Shown piece by piece: positions 63,803-64,000 of a stretch of DNA of 64,000 bases. The notes beneath the pieces are model-generated. The model worked only from the letters and a program-made list of their open reading frames with translations. It ran no database searches and was not told the origin of the DNA. Within the stretch, counting starts at the first letter, position 1. Each line of letters begins with the position of its first letter. A program made the position numbers and the translations under genes. This DNA is from Hippopus hippopus (taxonomy: Eukaryota > Mollusca > Bivalvia > Cardiida > Cardiidae). Where the stretch lies: assembly GCA_946811185.2 (NCBI GenBank), contig OX328099.1, positions 17,573,859-17,637,858 of the forward strand, read 5' to 3'.

Positions 63803-64000
63803 AACTTGTATATATAACCAAATTCATTTTGATTGTCTGTATTTTACACAGATTTGTTTAAATTAGTCTGCTGCAAAAGTGTTTCTAGACATTAGAAGTA
63901 ATTGTAAACTGTGAAATATTCTACGATATGACACATAGAGGACGTCACTTTGAGGGAGCAAAATAATGGCATCAGAAACCTGTTTTTGAAATAGGTGGGG
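63803..64000. other. No recognised feature to window end
   Basis: Nothing repeated or coding recognised. Confidence 0.4.

Overview
This is AT-rich animal DNA, most likely from a bivalve mollusc (Dreissena-like; the organism is an inference). The evidence is a set of lophotrochozoan repeat types: tRNA-derived SINEs with CAATCAATC-type tails, TCCGTCCGTC-headed elements, a 156-bp array inside a Helitron/Helentron-like element, and CpG-rich palindromic MITEs. There is no bacterial-style gene density, operon, rRNA or CRISPR array. Almost every open frame over 60 codons is a repeat read through.

One repeat dominates. I call it TTM1, a label used only here. It is a 220-235 bp element flanked by TTAA, with short imperfect terminal inverted repeats (CCCTTTACCA..TGGTAAAGAG) and a 61-bp central palindrome (30-bp arms around one base, core GCTGGTAACCAGC). 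About 60 full, partial or nested copies lie across the window, roughly one per kb. TTAA flanks and CCC-type ends point to piggyBac-like mobilisation. Strand '+' means the CCCTTTACCACACAATCCC end comes first; '-' means the TCTTTACCAAACGACAAAA end comes first. Several copies touch and share one TTAA. Others host later insertions.

Layout. 1-7 kb: a truncated and a complete Harbinger-like element (TAA duplication), a TCCGTC-headed repeat, and copy 1 of a ~525-bp hairpin-ended element. 7-11 kb: short hairpin repeats, two 160-bp inverted-repeat MITEs, a minus-strand SINE and a 251-bp palindromic MITE. 11.8-13.8 kb: the Helitron-like element with nine ~156-bp tandem units, interrupted by TTM1. 17.7-18.4 kb: a degenerate minisatellite. 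22.9-23.0 kb: the best genic signal, a first coding exon with a signal peptide and a good splice donor; no following exon was recognised. 25.2-27.6 and 32.5-33.9 kb: two elements with long inverted arms. 41.4 kb: the 525-bp element inside TTM1. 43-47 kb: SINEs, two with clear target duplications, and a second palindromic MITE. 47.6-50 kb: a fold-back, a 21-C tract and a 1.1-kb GC-rich Harbinger-like element. 53-55.7 kb: a three-unit tandem array, a TA-flanked element with a retroinsert inside, and a TTM1 copy holding a SINE with a 17-bp target duplication. 58.8-59.1 kb: a frameshifted remnant resembling the N-terminus of Mutator-like transposase-domain proteins. 59-64 kb: mostly more TTM1.

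The window therefore reads as the 5' part of a large first intron, or intergenic DNA, built from nested non-autonomous transposons. Order of insertion can be read directly at several nested sites. Coordinates of degenerate copies are good to about 5-20 bases.
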